The notes: generated by a model from the sequence alone, not told the origin. A stretch of DNA of 64,000 nucleotides from Pseudonocardia halophobica (GCF_027922425.1 NZ_BSFQ01000022.1:1-64000), one strand, 5' to 3'. Positions 1-10,447 are shown, numbered from the stretch's first letter. Numbers and translations: made by a program.

Positions 1-1129
1 GGTCACCGAGGTGGTCGAGACCACCCCGGCCCCGGTCGCCGACGCCCCCGAGGCCCCGCCGGCCGAGCGTGCCCCCGAGGCCCCGCCGGCCGAGCGTGCC
101 CCCGAGGCCCCGCCCGTCGAACGCCCGACCCCGGTCCCGCCCGCGGAGACCACCGCGCCGCCGGCCGCGCCCGCACCCACGGCCCCGCCGGCCCCCACCG
201 AGGAGATCGCCCCCGCGGAGGGGCGCCTCGAGCGGCTGCGCGGCAACCTCTCCCGCTCGCGCTCCGCGTTCGGCCAGAGCCTGCTCGGCCTGCTCGGGGG
301 CGGTGAGCTCGACGAGGAGTCGTGGGAGGACGTCGAGGCCACCCTCCTGCAGGCCGACCTGGGCCCCGAGATGACCGCCGAGCTCGTCGAGATCCTGCGC
401 GACGAGCTGGCCCGCCGTGCCGTCCGCACCCCGGACCAGGCCCGCCAGCTGCTCCGCGAGGTCCTCACCGAGGCGCTCGAGACCGAGGCGAACCGCTCGA
501 TCCGCGCGCTGCCGCACGACGGTCGTCCGGGCGTCCTGCTCGTCGTCGGCGTCAACGGCACGGGCAAGACGACCACCACCGGCAAGCTCGCCCGCGTGCT
601 GGTCGCGAGTGGCCGGCACGTCGTCCTGGGTGCGGCCGACACCTTCCGTGCCGCCGCGGCCGAGCAGCTCGCGACGTGGGGCGAGCGGGCCGGCGCCGCC
701 GTCGTCCGCGGTCCCGAGGGGGCCGACCCGGCCGCCGTCGCGTTCGACGCCGTCAAGCGCGGCACCGCCGACGGCGCCGACGCGGTCATTCTCGACACGG
801 CCGGCCGGCTGCACACCAAGACCGGCCTGATGGACGAGCTGGGCAAGGTCAAGCGCGTCGTCGAGCGGCAGTCCGAGGTCGACGAGGTGATCCTCGTCCT
901 CGACGCCACGACCGGCCAGAACGGGCTGATCCAGGCCCGCGTCTTCGGCGAGGTCGTGAAGGTCACCGGCATCGCCCTGACGAAGCTCGACGGCACGGCG
1001 AAGGGCGGCATCGTCTTCCGCGTGCAGCGCGAGCTCGGCGTCCCGGTGAAGCTCGTGGGCCTCGGCGAGGGCCCGGACGACCTGGCCCCGTTCGAGCCGA
1101 AGGCCTTCGTCGACGCCCTGCTGGGCTGA
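1..1129 (+). CDS. ftsY: FtsY, signal recognition particle receptor (5' end outside window)
   Basis: SRP receptor GTPase that docks the SRP-ribosome complex at the membrane. The reading frame is open back to the first base, so the N-terminal membrane anchor usual in actinobacterial FtsY lies outside the window. Visible parts, numbered from the GTG at 11, are a Pro/Ala/Glu-rich acidic linker with PPAERAPEA repeats (about 1-70), an N domain, and the G domain. The G domain has the P-loop GVNGTGKTTTTGK near 180, DTFRAAAAEQL, DTAGRLH near 262 and TKLDGTAKGG near 324. The partner gene ffh is 8 kb downstream. The linker repeats are low complexity and probably disordered. Only the true start is unknown. 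Confidence 0.96.
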   Translation, partial: VTEVVETTPAPVADAPEAPPAERAPEAPPAERAPEAPPVERPTPVPPAETTAPPAAPAPTAPPAPTEEIAPAEGRLERLRGNLSRSRSAFGQSLLGLLGGGELDEESWEDVEATLLQADLGPEMTAELVEILRDELARRAVRTPDQARQLLREVLTEALETEANRSIRALPHDGRPGVLLVVGVNGTGKTTTTGKLARVLVASGRHVVLGAADTFRAAAAEQLATWGERAGAAVVRGPEGADPAAVAFDAVKRGTADGADAVILDTAGRLHTKTGLMDELGKVKRVVERQSEVDEVILVLDATTGQNGLIQARVFGEVVKVTGIALTKLDGTAKGGIVFRVQRELGVPVKLVGLGEGPDDLAPFEPKAFVDALLG

Positions 1130-1195
1130 GCTCCCGTACGGTCCGGCCGCTGCCGGGGATGATCACCGATCGTGACGTCCCCGGCGCAAGGGCAC

Positions 1196-1335
1196 GAAAC
1201 GGTCACATTTCCCGTCACGCTGTGCGCACGAGCCGCCACGGCCGGGAGGGGAAACCTGGATGTAACCCGCCGGGGGACGGGGTTCATCCCCCGGAAACAT
1301 AGTGCGATCTTCCCGGAAACATCCCGCTTCGATTA
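1196..1335 (+). promoter_or_regulatory. Probable GlnR-binding and promoter region of the first amtB operon
   Basis: The 256-bp gap before amtB holds several GAAAC and GTnAC elements: GAAAC at 1196, 1251, 1294 and 1316, GTCAC at 1202 and 1214, GTAAC at 1262. Several pairs are 11 or 22 bp apart, the spacing expected of the actinobacterial GlnR box (gTnAc-n6-GaAAc repeated). A GATTAT at about 1330 could be the -10. GlnR control of amtB-glnK-glnD is established in Streptomyces; its use here is inferred from these motifs. Confidence 0.5.
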
Positions 1336-1385
1336 TTCCGGCACCTGCCGCACCGAGGGTGCGGACACGATCGGGAGGGAGATCC

Positions 1386-2777
1386 GTGGACGCGTTCAAC
1401 AGCGGCGATACCGCGTGGATGCTCACCAGTACCGCGCTGGTGCTGTTCATGACGCCTGGGCTCGCGTTCTTCTACGGCGGCATGGTCCGTAGCAAGAGCG
1501 TGCTCAACATGATGATGATGAGCCTGTCGTCGATGGGGCTCGTCGGCGTCCTGTGGGTGCTCTACGGCTACTCGATGGCCTTCGGCAACGACGTCGGCGG
1601 CGGCCTGCTCGGCAGCCCGACCGAACACTGGGGCCTGAAGGGCCTGTTCGTCGGCAACTACGTCGCCACCGACGCGGCGCCCGACGTGAGCTTCCCGCTC
1701 GTCGGCTCGATCCCGGCGCTCGTGTTCGTCGGCTTCCAGGCCACGTTCGCGATCATCACCGTCGCCCTGATCTCGGGTGCGGTGGCCGACCGCATGAAGT
1801 TCGGCGCCTGGCTGCTCTTCGCCGGCATCTGGGCGACCGTCGTGTACTTCCCGGTCGCGCACTGGGTCTTCTCGTTCGACGGCGTGACCGCCGAGACCGG
1901 CGGCTGGATCGCCAACCAGCTCAAGGCGATCGACTTCGCGGGTGGTACCGCGGTCCACATCAACGCCGGTGTCGCCGCGCTGGCGCTGGCGATCGTCGTG
2001 GGCAAGCGCCGCGGCTGGCCGCGCGAGCCGATGCGCCCGCACAACCTGACGCTGGTCATGCTCGGGGCCGGCATCCTGTGGTTCGGCTGGTTCGGCTTCA
2101 ACGCCGGTTCGGCCGTCGGCTCCTCGGGCCTCGCCGCCTACGCCATGATCAACACGATCATCGCCACCTGCGCCGCGATGCTCGCCTGGCTGCTCGTCGA
2201 GCGGATCCGCGACGGCAAGGCCACCAGCCTCGGCGCCGCGTCCGGTGTCGTCGCCGGTCTGGTCGCGATCACCCCGGCCTGTTCCTCGGTCTCGCCGATG
2301 GGCGCGATCGCGGTCGGTGCCATCGCCTCGGCGCTGTGCGCCCTGGCCGTCGGCCTGAAGTTCCGCTTCGGCTACGACGACTCGCTCGACGTCGTCGGCG
2401 TTCACCTCGTCGGTGGTCTCGCCGGCACCGTGCTCATCGGCTTCTTCGCCGACCCGGGCTCGGGCGCGGCGGTGGCCGGCCTGTTCTACGGCGGCGGCGT
2501 CGACCAGCTCTGGCGCCAGGTCGTCGGCGCGCTGGCGGTGCTCCTCTACTCGGGCATCCTGACCTTCGTCATCGCGCTGATCGTCAAGGCGATCTTCGGC
2601 GGCAAGATCCGGATCAGCCCGGAGGACGAGGCGACCGGCATCGACGAGACCGAGCACGCCGAGACCAGCTACGACTTCTCGAGCCACCGCGGGCTGGCCG
2701 GGACCGCGGGCACCCCGCGCCCGGACGCCGCCACCCCGCAGGCGGCCGCGCACGTCGCCGCAGGCAAGGAGAGCTGA
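1386..2777 (+). CDS. amtB: Ammonium transporter AmtB with canonical twin-His pore
   Basis: Ammonium channel of the Amt/Rh family, 463 aa, about 11 membrane helices. It starts with the family signature near MLTSTALVLFMTPGLAFFYGG. Both pore histidines are present: His191 in GGTAVHINAG and His340 in VVGVHLVGG. The C-tail GIDETEHAETSY is the segment that contacts P-II in the family. I chose GTG 1386 because GGGAGGGAG precedes it; an ATG at 1302 would add an unrelated 28-residue extension. glnK follows 3 bp downstream, the usual pairing in which P-II plugs the channel when nitrogen is plentiful. Confidence 0.96.
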   Translation: MDAFNSGDTAWMLTSTALVLFMTPGLAFFYGGMVRSKSVLNMMMMSLSSMGLVGVLWVLYGYSMAFGNDVGGGLLGSPTEHWGLKGLFVGNYVATDAAPDVSFPLVGSIPALVFVGFQATFAIITVALISGAVADRMKFGAWLLFAGIWATVVYFPVAHWVFSFDGVTAETGGWIANQLKAIDFAGGTAVHINAGVAALALAIVVGKRRGWPREPMRPHNLTLVMLGAGILWFGWFGFNAGSAVGSSGLAAYAMINTIIATCAAMLAWLLVERIRDGKATSLGAASGVVAGLVAITPACSSVSPMGAIAVGAIASALCALAVGLKFRFGYDDSLDVVGVHLVGGLAGTVLIGFFADPGSGAAVAGLFYGGGVDQLWRQVVGALAVLLYSGILTFVIALIVKAIFGGKIRISPEDEATGIDETEHAETSYDFSSHRGLAGTAGTPRPDAATPQAAAHVAAGKES

Positions 2778-2780
2778 GCC

Positions 2781-3119
2781 GTGAAGCTGATCACCGCCAT
2801 CGTGAAGCCGTTCGTGCTGGAGGACGTCAAGGGCGCCCTCGAGCAGATCGGGGTCCTCGGGATGACCGTCTCCGAGGTCCAGGGCTACGGCCGGCAGAAG
2901 GGCCACACCGAGGTCTACCGGGGTGCGGAGTACTCCGTGGACTTCGTGCCGAAGGTCCGGGTGGAGGTCGTCGCGGACGACGCCCTCGCGGACAAGGTGG
3001 TCGACGCGGTCGTCGAGGCCGCCCGCACCGGCAAGATCGGCGACGGCAAGGTCTGGGTCGCCCCGGTCGAGACCGTCGTCCGGGTCCGCACCGGCGAGCG
3101 CGGGACCGACGCCATCTGA
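2781..3119 (+). CDS. glnK: P-II nitrogen regulator GlnK (copy 1)
   Basis: Trimeric P-II signal protein, 112 aa, full length. It reads 2-oxoglutarate and ATP/ADP and gates AmtB. The T-loop GRQKGHTEVYRGAEY ends in Tyr51, the residue adenylylated by GlnD in actinobacteria and uridylylated in proteobacteria. The C-terminal TGKIGDGKVWV and RTGERG motifs are intact. The GTG start lies 3 bp after amtB, so the two are almost certainly cotranscribed. Confidence 0.95.
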   Translation: MKLITAIVKPFVLEDVKGALEQIGVLGMTVSEVQGYGRQKGHTEVYRGAEYSVDFVPKVRVEVVADDALADKVVDAVVEAARTGKIGDGKVWVAPVETVVRVRTGERGTDAI

Positions 3120-3285
3120 CGGACCGCCCGACGGCATCCGTCCGATCTGGCGGGGCCCGTCGTGCCACTCGGCACGGCGGGCCTCCGGCGTCTCGCGAGG
3201 GCGTCTGATTCCTCCCGTTCCGTCCCCTCCCGGGGCGGGCGGGTGCCGTCGGTCCGGCCGACCCACCACCGATCGGAGAACCGTG

Positions 3286-3624
3286 ATGATGCTCGTGACC
3301 GCGATCGTCAAACCCTTCGCGCTCGACGACGTCCGGGCCGGCCTCGAGCGGCTGGACGTGGCGGGGATGACCGTCAGCGAGGTGACCGGCTACGGCCGGC
3401 AGCGGGGGCACACCGAGGTCTACCGCGGCGCCGACTACCAGATGGACTTCGTGCCCAAGGTGCGGATCGAGATCGTCGTCGACGACTCGGTGGTCGAGAA
3501 GACCGTCGACGCGGTCGTGCAGGCGTCGCGCACGGGGAAGATCGGTGACGGGAAGGTGTGGGTCGTCCCGCTCGAGACGGTGGTGCGGGTCCGGACCGGG
3601 GAGCGGGGCCCGGACGCGCTGTGA
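3286..3624 (+). CDS. P-II family protein (copy 2)
   Basis: Second P-II protein, 112 aa, similar to copy 1 throughout. It keeps Tyr51 in the T-loop (EVYRGADYQMDF) and the TGKIGDGKVWV motif. I chose ATG 3286; a GTG at 3283 is also in frame, and GGAGAA precedes both. It sits between copy 1 and glnD, so it is likely read with them. The T-loop differs just after Tyr51 (QMD rather than SVD/AVD), which could change its partner. It may be the soluble GlnB-type copy, but sequence alone cannot separate GlnB from GlnK. Confidence 0.92.
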   Translation: MMLVTAIVKPFALDDVRAGLERLDVAGMTVSEVTGYGRQRGHTEVYRGADYQMDFVPKVRIEIVVDDSVVEKTVDAVVQASRTGKIGDGKVWVVPLETVVRVRTGERGPDAL

Positions 3625-3727
3625 GGCTCGTGGCGGTGACAGCCGTGGCGGTCGTGCCGGGGTCGGGGACGCCCACGGCGGGGTGGAGCGGAGCCGGCCG
3701 CGGGCCGGCAGTAACGAGGGCGAGTCG

Positions 3728-6151
3728 GTGACGGCAGTGGGATCGGGTCCGGGGTCTGGGTCGGGGGCGGGACCGGCGTCGGGTTCGGCGGAGGATCTCG
3801 TCCGCGCGAAGGCCGTGCTGCTGGACCGCCAGAACGGCCGGCGGCGGCTCGCCCCGGACGCGCTGCGGACCGCGCTGGTCGACCTGCACGACTTCTGGCT
3901 GTCGTCGCGGTGCGCGTCGATCGGGATCTCGGACCGCGCGGCGCTGGTCGCAGTCGGGGCGCTGGGGCGGCGCGAGCTGGCCCCGTACTCGGACCTCGAC
4001 CTCGTGCTGCTGCACGACGGGCGCAAGGACGTCGACCGGCTCGCCGACCAGCTCTGGTACCCGCTGTGGGACGCCGGCATCGGGCTGGACCACTCGGTCC
4101 GCACCCCTGGCCAGGCGGTCCAAGTGGCGGCCACCGACCTGCGGGCCGCCTACGGTCTGCTCGAGCTGCGGCACATCGCGGGCGACCCGGCGCTCTCGGA
4201 GAAGGTCAAGCAGGCCGTCCGGCAGGCGTGGCGCGCCGGCATCCGCAACCGCTTCGACGACATCGCCGACTCCGCCCGGGACCGCTGGGCCAAGGTCGGC
4301 GACGTCGCCCACCGCATCGAGCCCGACCTCAAGTCCGGACACGGCGGGCTGCGGGACGTCCAGCTCCTCGACCACCTCGCCGCCGCGCAGCTGGTCGACC
4401 GGCCCTCCGGCGAGGTCACCGAGGCCCGGACGCTGCTGCTCGACGTGCGCACCGAGCTGCACCGGATCGCCGGCCGCGCGCGGGACGTGCTGCGCGCCCA
4501 GGACGCCGACGAGATCGCCTCGACCCTCGAGCTCGGCGACCGCTTCGACCTGGCCCGGGCGATCTCCGGGGCCGCGCGGGCCGTCGCCTTCTCCGCCGAG
4601 GTCGGGCTGCGGGCCGCCAAGGCCGCGCTGCCGCGCCGCGGGCTCTCCGCGCTGCGCCGCGCGCCCGTCCGGCGGCCGCTGGACTCCGGGGTCGTCGAGC
4701 ACGCCGGCGAGGTCACCCTCGCCCGCGACGCCGCCGCCAACCGCGATCCCGCCCTCGTGCTGCGCGTCGCCGCGACCGCCGCGCGCACCGGGCTGCCGGT
4801 CGCCGCCGGCACCCTGCACCGGCTGGCCGAGACCGCCCCCGAGCTGCGCGAACCCTGGCCGCGGGCCGCCCTCGGCGAGCTGCTCTCCCTGCTCGGCACG
4901 GGGGAGGGCATGGTCGACGTGATCGAGGCGCTCGACCGGACCGGGCTGTGGGGACGGCTGTTCCCCGAGTGGGGCGCGGTGCGGGACCTGCCGCCGAGGG
5001 ACCGGGCGCACATGTGGACCGTCGACCGGCACCTCGTCGAGACCTGCGCGCAGGCCGCCACGCTGACCACCCGCGTCTCGCGTCCGGACCTGCTGCTGGT
5101 CGGGGCGCTGCTGCACGACATCGGCAAGGGTCGCGGCGGCGACCACTCGGAGGTGGGGGAGTCGCTCGCGCTGCAGATCGGCCGGCGGCTCGGGTTCGGC
5201 GAGCGGGACGTCGAGACGCTCGGCGCGATGGTCCGCCACCACCTGCTCCTGCCGCACACCGCCACCCGCCGCGACCTCGACGACACGGCCACGCTCAGCC
5301 GGATCGTCGAGACCCTCGGCGGGAACCCGCTACTGCTCGACCTGCTCGACGCCCTGGCCGAGGCCGACTCGCTGGCCACCGGGCCGGGTGTGTGGAGCCC
5401 GTGGAAGCGGGCGCTGATCCGGGACCTCAGCGGCCGGGTCCGCGCGCTGATGATCGGCGAGCCGCCGCCCGGGCCCGTCCGGATCGCCGACACGGCCGAA
5501 CAGGCCGCGGCCGAGGTCGTCGCGGGCGTGGAGAAGGAGGGCAGGCCGCAGCTGCGGCTCATCTCGGACCAGGACCTCGCGACGGTCGTGATCGGCACGC
5601 CGGACCGGCCCGGGGCGCTGTCCGCCGCGGCCGGGGTCCTCGCGTTGCACTCGCTCGAGGTGCACGCGGCCTCGGTCACGACCGAGGGCGAGGTGGCGGT
5701 GGCGAGCTTCGCCGTGTCGCCGCGGTTCGGAGGGCTGCCCGACCCGGCCGTCGTGCGGCACGACCTGGGCCGGGTCCTCGACGGCACCCTCGGGCTCGCC
5801 GAGGCGCTGGCCCGCAAGGAACGCGACTACGCGCCGACCACCGAGGCGGTGGAGCGGACCGCCCCGCCCCGCGTGCTCTGGTTCGACGACGAGGCGACCG
5901 GCGCCGTCGTCGTCGAGCTGCGGGGGCAGGACCGGATCGGGCTGCTGCACCGGGTCGCCGCCGCGCTCGAGGACTCGGGGCTCGACATCCGGTGGGCCCG
6001 CGTGGCCACCCTCGGCGCGTCGGTCGTCGACTCGTTCGGGGTGTCCGGCCCCGGTCCCGACGGACAGGTGCCCCGGACCGACCGCCGGCGCATCGAGCAG
6101 GCGGTCCTCGCCGCGACGGGGAAGGTGCGCGCAACCTCCGCGAAACGCTGA
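3728..6151 (+). CDS. glnD: P-II nucleotidyltransferase GlnD
   Basis: Bifunctional enzyme that modifies and de-modifies Tyr51 of P-II, about 807 aa. The nucleotidyltransferase signature is at residues 77-91 (GALGRRELAPYSDLD). The HD phosphohydrolase motif LLHDIGKG (His463, Asp464) and two C-terminal ACT domains (about 618-690 and 726-800) follow. In Streptomyces the homologue adenylylates rather than uridylylates GlnK. I chose GTG 3728; upstream codons to 3545 look non-coding. One GlnD must serve three P-II proteins encoded on either side of it. Confidence 0.94.
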   Translation: MTAVGSGPGSGSGAGPASGSAEDLVRAKAVLLDRQNGRRRLAPDALRTALVDLHDFWLSSRCASIGISDRAALVAVGALGRRELAPYSDLDLVLLHDGRKDVDRLADQLWYPLWDAGIGLDHSVRTPGQAVQVAATDLRAAYGLLELRHIAGDPALSEKVKQAVRQAWRAGIRNRFDDIADSARDRWAKVGDVAHRIEPDLKSGHGGLRDVQLLDHLAAAQLVDRPSGEVTEARTLLLDVRTELHRIAGRARDVLRAQDADEIASTLELGDRFDLARAISGAARAVAFSAEVGLRAAKAALPRRGLSALRRAPVRRPLDSGVVEHAGEVTLARDAAANRDPALVLRVAATAARTGLPVAAGTLHRLAETAPELREPWPRAALGELLSLLGTGEGMVDVIEALDRTGLWGRLFPEWGAVRDLPPRDRAHMWTVDRHLVETCAQAATLTTRVSRPDLLLVGALLHDIGKGRGGDHSEVGESLALQIGRRLGFGERDVETLGAMVRHHLLLPHTATRRDLDDTATLSRIVETLGGNPLLLDLLDALAEADSLATGPGVWSPWKRALIRDLSGRVRALMIGEPPPGPVRIADTAEQAAAEVVAGVEKEGRPQLRLISDQDLATVVIGTPDRPGALSAAAGVLALHSLEVHAASVTTEGEVAVASFAVSPRFGGLPDPAVVRHDLGRVLDGTLGLAEALARKERDYAPTTEAVERTAPPRVLWFDDEATGAVVVELRGQDRIGLLHRVAAALEDSGLDIRWARVATLGASVVDSFGVSGPGPDGQVPRTDRRRIEQAVLAATGKVRATSAKR

Positions 6152-6199
6152 GCCCGAGCCGTTTCATGCGGTCGTAACATCCCGAAACATTCGGGAAAC
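6142..6199 (+). promoter_or_regulatory. Possible GlnR boxes before the second amtB
   Basis: A run of GAAAC elements spans the end of glnD and the gap: GAAAC at 6142, 6184 and 6195, GTTTC at 6161 and GTAAC at 6174. The 6184 and 6195 copies are 11 bp apart, as in GlnR boxes; the GTAAC copy is 10 bp away, one short. This suggests the second amtB-glnK pair has its own nitrogen-responsive promoter. Confidence 0.4.
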
Positions 6200-6241
6200 A
6201 CAGGGTACGGATCATGCTCCCGGCCGACGGCGAGGAGCGTG

Positions 6242-7515
<1,274 letters not shown>

Positions 7516-7519
<4 letters not shown>

Positions 7520-7854
7520 AGCTGGTGACGGGGATCGTCAAGCCGTTCGCGCTCGGCGACGTCAAGGAGGCGCTCGAGAAGCTCGGCGTCCTGGGCATGA
7601 CGGTGACCGAGGTGCAGGGCTTCGGCCGGCAGAAGGGGCACACCGAGGTCTACCGGGGCGCGGAGTACGCCGTGGACTTCGTGCCGAAGATCCGGGTCGA
7701 GGTGGTGGTCGACGACGCGGTGGCCGACCGGGTCGTCGACGCCCTGGTCGACGCCGCCCGCACCGGCAAGATCGGCGACGGCAAGGTGTGGGTCACCCCC
7801 GTCGACACCATCGTCCGGGTCCGCACGGGAGAACGAGGCGCCGACGCCCTCTGA
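7516..7854 (+). CDS. glnK: P-II nitrogen regulator GlnK (copy 3)
   Basis: Third P-II protein, 112 aa, overlapping the second amtB by ATGA, so the pair is translationally coupled. Tyr51 is present in EVYRGAEYAVDF, and the nucleotide and C-terminal motifs are intact. It is closest by eye to copy 1 and is presumably the dedicated regulator of the Glu/His channel. Confidence 0.94.
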
Positions 7855-7888
7855 GTCCCCGCGTTCCCGCGAGTCGCGCTGTGGCCCC

Positions 7889-7976
7889 CGCGAGTCGGGA
7901 GTTCCGGCACCGCGAGTCGGGACTTCCGGCACCGCGAGTCGGGAGTTCCGGCACCGCGAGTCGGCACTTCACGTGA
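7889..7976 (+). repeat. Tandem array of a 22-bp repeat (left, direct orientation)
   Basis: Three 22-bp units at 7889, 7911 and 7933, beginning CGCGAGTCGGGA and ending CCGGCAC, plus a diverged fourth from 7955. A related CGCGAGTCG sits at about 7868. The array fills the gap between glnK copy 3 and the ATPase gene. It is mirrored by an inverted array at 8728. Confidence 0.9.
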
Positions 7977-8077
7977 CCGAAGGCGCGATCCCGGGAGGTC
8001 GCGGGCCGGTAGCTGTGGCCACGCTGTGCGGAACCGGGTGGGCGGAACGAACCGGCGGAACCGGACGTTGGGTGCCC

Positions 8078-8701
8078 ATGACCCTCGCGACCGTGCCCGG
8101 CGACACTCCGCCCCGCCCGCTGCCCCTCCCGCTGGGGCCCGGGCCCGCCGGAGGTGCCGCGGCGCCGGTGCGGCTGTCGGTGCCGGGCCGCGCGCTGGTG
8201 CTGGTCGCGGGCGTGCCCGGCGCCGGCAAGAGCACGCTACTGCGTCGCATGCCGCAGCGGCCCGGGCTGCGGGTGCTCGACTCCGAGACCCAGCGTGACC
8301 TGCTGACGCGCGTCCTGCCCGGGGTGCCGTACCCGCGGATCCGGGCGCTGGTGCATTTCCTGCACCGGGTCGCCGCGGTGCTGGCCGCAACGGGGTCCGC
8401 CCGCGTCGTCGTCGTGCACCTGCCGGCGACGTCCACGCGGCTCCGGCGCCTGGTCCGCGGCCTGGCCCGGCTCACCGGCCGCGCGGCGTACCTCGTCTGG
8501 ATCGACGCGGCGCCCGAGGAGGCGTTGCGCGGGCAGGCCGATCGCGGCCGCATGATCCAGAGCCGGTCCTTCGCCCGGCACGTGAGCCGGGCCGACGGCG
8601 TCGCGGCCCGGATCGCCGGGGGCAACCTGGGCGAGCCGTGGGCACGCGCGATCTCCCTCGACCGCCCCACGGCCGCCCGCGGTCTCGCCGTCACTTCCTG
8701 A
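8078..8701 (+). CDS. P-loop NTPase of unknown substrate (AAA/kinase-like)
   Basis: Predicted soluble ATP-binding protein of about 207 aa. The Walker A motif GVPGAGKST is at residues 45-53, after a Pro/Gly-rich start. The middle (VVVVHLPATSTRLRRLVRGL) and the later arginines in DRGRMIQSRSFARH resemble small P-loop kinases of the AAA_33 type. I recognise the fold, not the substrate. I chose ATG 8078; a GTG at 7973 is in frame but would translate the end of the repeat array. The gene sits alone between two inverted repeat arrays, upstream of ffh. Confidence 0.75.
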   Translation: MTLATVPGDTPPRPLPLPLGPGPAGGAAAPVRLSVPGRALVLVAGVPGAGKSTLLRRMPQRPGLRVLDSETQRDLLTRVLPGVPYPRIRALVHFLHRVAAVLAATGSARVVVVHLPATSTRLRRLVRGLARLTGRAAYLVWIDAAPEEALRGQADRGRMIQSRSFARHVSRADGVAARIAGGNLGEPWARAISLDRPTAARGLAVTS

Positions 8702-8727
8702 ATCGCACACTCGGTCGCCCGGAACTG

Positions 8728-8850
8728 CCGACTCGCGCTGCCGAAGCTCCCGACTCGCGCTGCCGAAGCTCCCGACTCGCGCTGCCGGAGCTCCCGACTC
8801 GCGCTGCCGGAGCTCCCGACTCGCGGTGCCGAAGCTCCCGACTCGCGGGG
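8728..8850 (+). repeat. Tandem array of the 22-bp repeat (right, inverted orientation)
   Basis: Five full units start at 8728, 8750, 8772, 8794 and 8816, each beginning CCGACTCGCG, with a partial sixth from 8838. The reverse complement matches the left array at 19 of 22 positions. The two arrays therefore form an inverted pair around the ATPase gene. Confidence 0.9.
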
Positions 8851-8895
8851 TGCGGGGACGGGAGCAGGGGTCTGCGTCCCGGGGGCGGGGCCACG

Positions 8896-8909
8896 TAGAC
8901 TCGCTGGGG
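8896..8909 (+). promoter_or_regulatory. -10 element implying a leaderless ffh transcript
   Basis: TAGACT at 8896-8901 lies seven bases before the GTG at 8909, which has no Shine-Dalgarno sequence. This spacing is typical of actinobacterial leaderless mRNAs. No clear -35 is seen. Confidence 0.45.
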
Positions 8910-10447
8910 TGTTCGACACCCTGAGCGACCGCCTGTCCGGAGCGCTGCGCGACCTGCGCGGCAAGGGCCGGTTGTCCGACGCCGACATCGACACCACGGC
9001 GCGCGAGATCCGCATCGCGCTGCTCGAGGCCGACGTCGCGCTGCCGGTGGTGCGGTCCTTCATCGCTCGGATCAAGGAGCGGGCGAAGGGTGCCGAGGTC
9101 TCGCAGGCGCTGAACCCGGCGCAGCAGGTCGTCAAGATCGTCAACGAGGAGCTCATCGGCATCCTCGGCGGCGAGACCCGCCGGATCGCGCTGGCCAAGG
9201 AGCCGCCGAGCGTCGTCATGCTCGCGGGTCTGCAGGGTTCCGGTAAGACGACGCTGGCCGGCAAGCTGGCCCGCCACCTCAAGGACCAGGGCCACACGCC
9301 CCTCCTGGTCGCCTGCGACCTCCAGCGGCCCAACGCCGTGAACCAGCTGCAGATCGTCGGCGAGCGCGCCGGGGTGCCGACCTTCGCGCCGGAACCGGGC
9401 AACGGCGTCGGCGACCCGGTCGACGTCGCGCGCCGCGGTGTCGCGTTCGCCCGCGAGAAGCAGTACGACATCGTCATCGTCGACACCGCGGGCCGCCTGG
9501 GTGTCGACGCCGAGCTGATGCAGCAGGCCAGCGAGATCAAGGCCGCGGTCCGGCCGGACGAGACGCTGTTCGTCGTCGACGCCATGATCGGTCAGGACGC
9601 GGTGGCCACGGCCGAGGCGTTCCGGGACGGTGTCGGCTTCTCCGGCGTCGTGCTCACCAAGCTCGACGGCGACGCCCGCGGTGGTGCCGCGCTGTCCGTC
9701 CGCGAGGTCACCGGCCAGCCGATCCTCTTCGCGTCGAACGGCGAGAAGCTCGAGGACTTCGACGTCTTCCACCCGGACCGGATGGCCAGCCGGATCCTGG
9801 GCATGGGCGACCTGCTCACCCTCATCGAGCAGGCCGAGCGGGTCTTCGACGAGGAGCAGTCGCAGAAGGCCGCGCAGAAGATCTCCACGGGCGAGCTCAC
9901 CCTGGAGGACTTCCTCGAGCAGATGCTCGCCATCCGCAAGATGGGCCCGATCGGGAACATCCTCAACATGCTCCCGGGCGCCAACTCCGCGCAGATGAAG
10001 GAGGCGCTCGCCCAGGTCGACGACCGGCAGCTGGACAAGCTGCAGGCGATCATCCGCGGCATGACGCCGGCCGAGCGCGCCGACCCGAAGATCATCAACG
10101 GCTCCCGGCGGCTGCGCATCGCGAACGGCTCGGGCGTCACCGTCTCGGACGTGAACGACCTGGTCAACCGCTTCTTCGAGGCCCGCAAGCAGATGAAGAT
10201 GATGGCGGGCCAGTTCGGGTTCGGCGGCGGCCGCTCGGCCACCCGCAAGCAGGCGAAGAACAAGCGCAAGGCCAAGCAGGCGAAGAAGGGCGGCCGGCCG
10301 AACCGGGCGCCCGCCGCAGCGAACCCCTTCGGCGCCGACCTCTCGCAGATGCCGCCCAGCCTGCAGCAGCTGCCGCCCGGCCTCGACCAGCTCCCGCCCG
10401 GCTTCGACCCGTCGAAGCTGAACTTCGGGAACAAGAAGGGCAAGTAG
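8909..10447 (+). CDS. ffh: Signal recognition particle protein Ffh (SRP54)
   Basis: SRP GTPase, 512 aa. It binds 4.5S/SRP RNA and signal sequences and partners FtsY. The N and G domains carry the P-loop LQGSGKTT near residue 108, DLQRPNAVNQL, DTAGRLG and TKLDGDARGG. The M domain follows from about 325, with a basic stretch (RKQAKNKRKAKQAKKGG). The tail is unusual: short Gln/Pro/Leu repeats (LQQLPPGLDQLPPGFD). Its stop overlaps the next start by one base. Confidence 0.97.
   Translation: MFDTLSDRLSGALRDLRGKGRLSDADIDTTAREIRIALLEADVALPVVRSFIARIKERAKGAEVSQALNPAQQVVKIVNEELIGILGGETRRIALAKEPPSVVMLAGLQGSGKTTLAGKLARHLKDQGHTPLLVACDLQRPNAVNQLQIVGERAGVPTFAPEPGNGVGDPVDVARRGVAFAREKQYDIVIVDTAGRLGVDAELMQQASEIKAAVRPDETLFVVDAMIGQDAVATAEAFRDGVGFSGVVLTKLDGDARGGAALSVREVTGQPILFASNGEKLEDFDVFHPDRMASRILGMGDLLTLIEQAERVFDEEQSQKAAQKISTGELTLEDFLEQMLAIRKMGPIGNILNMLPGANSAQMKEALAQVDDRQLDKLQAIIRGMTPAERADPKIINGSRRLRIANGSGVTVSDVNDLVNRFFEARKQMKMMAGQFGFGGGRSATRKQAKNKRKAKQAKKGGRPNRAPAAANPFGADLSQMPPSLQQLPPGLDQLPPGFDPSKLNFGNKKGK

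Noticed and set aside
1284..3311. Long open frames on the minus strand opposite amtB, glnD, ffh and the tail genes (hundreds of codons)
   Set aside because: They are the Arg/Asp/Gly-rich shadow frames expected opposite very GC-rich genes; the + strand products match known families along their full length.
7855..8860. 22-bp arrays as a CRISPR
   Set aside because: Units are contiguous without spacers, and no cas genes are present.
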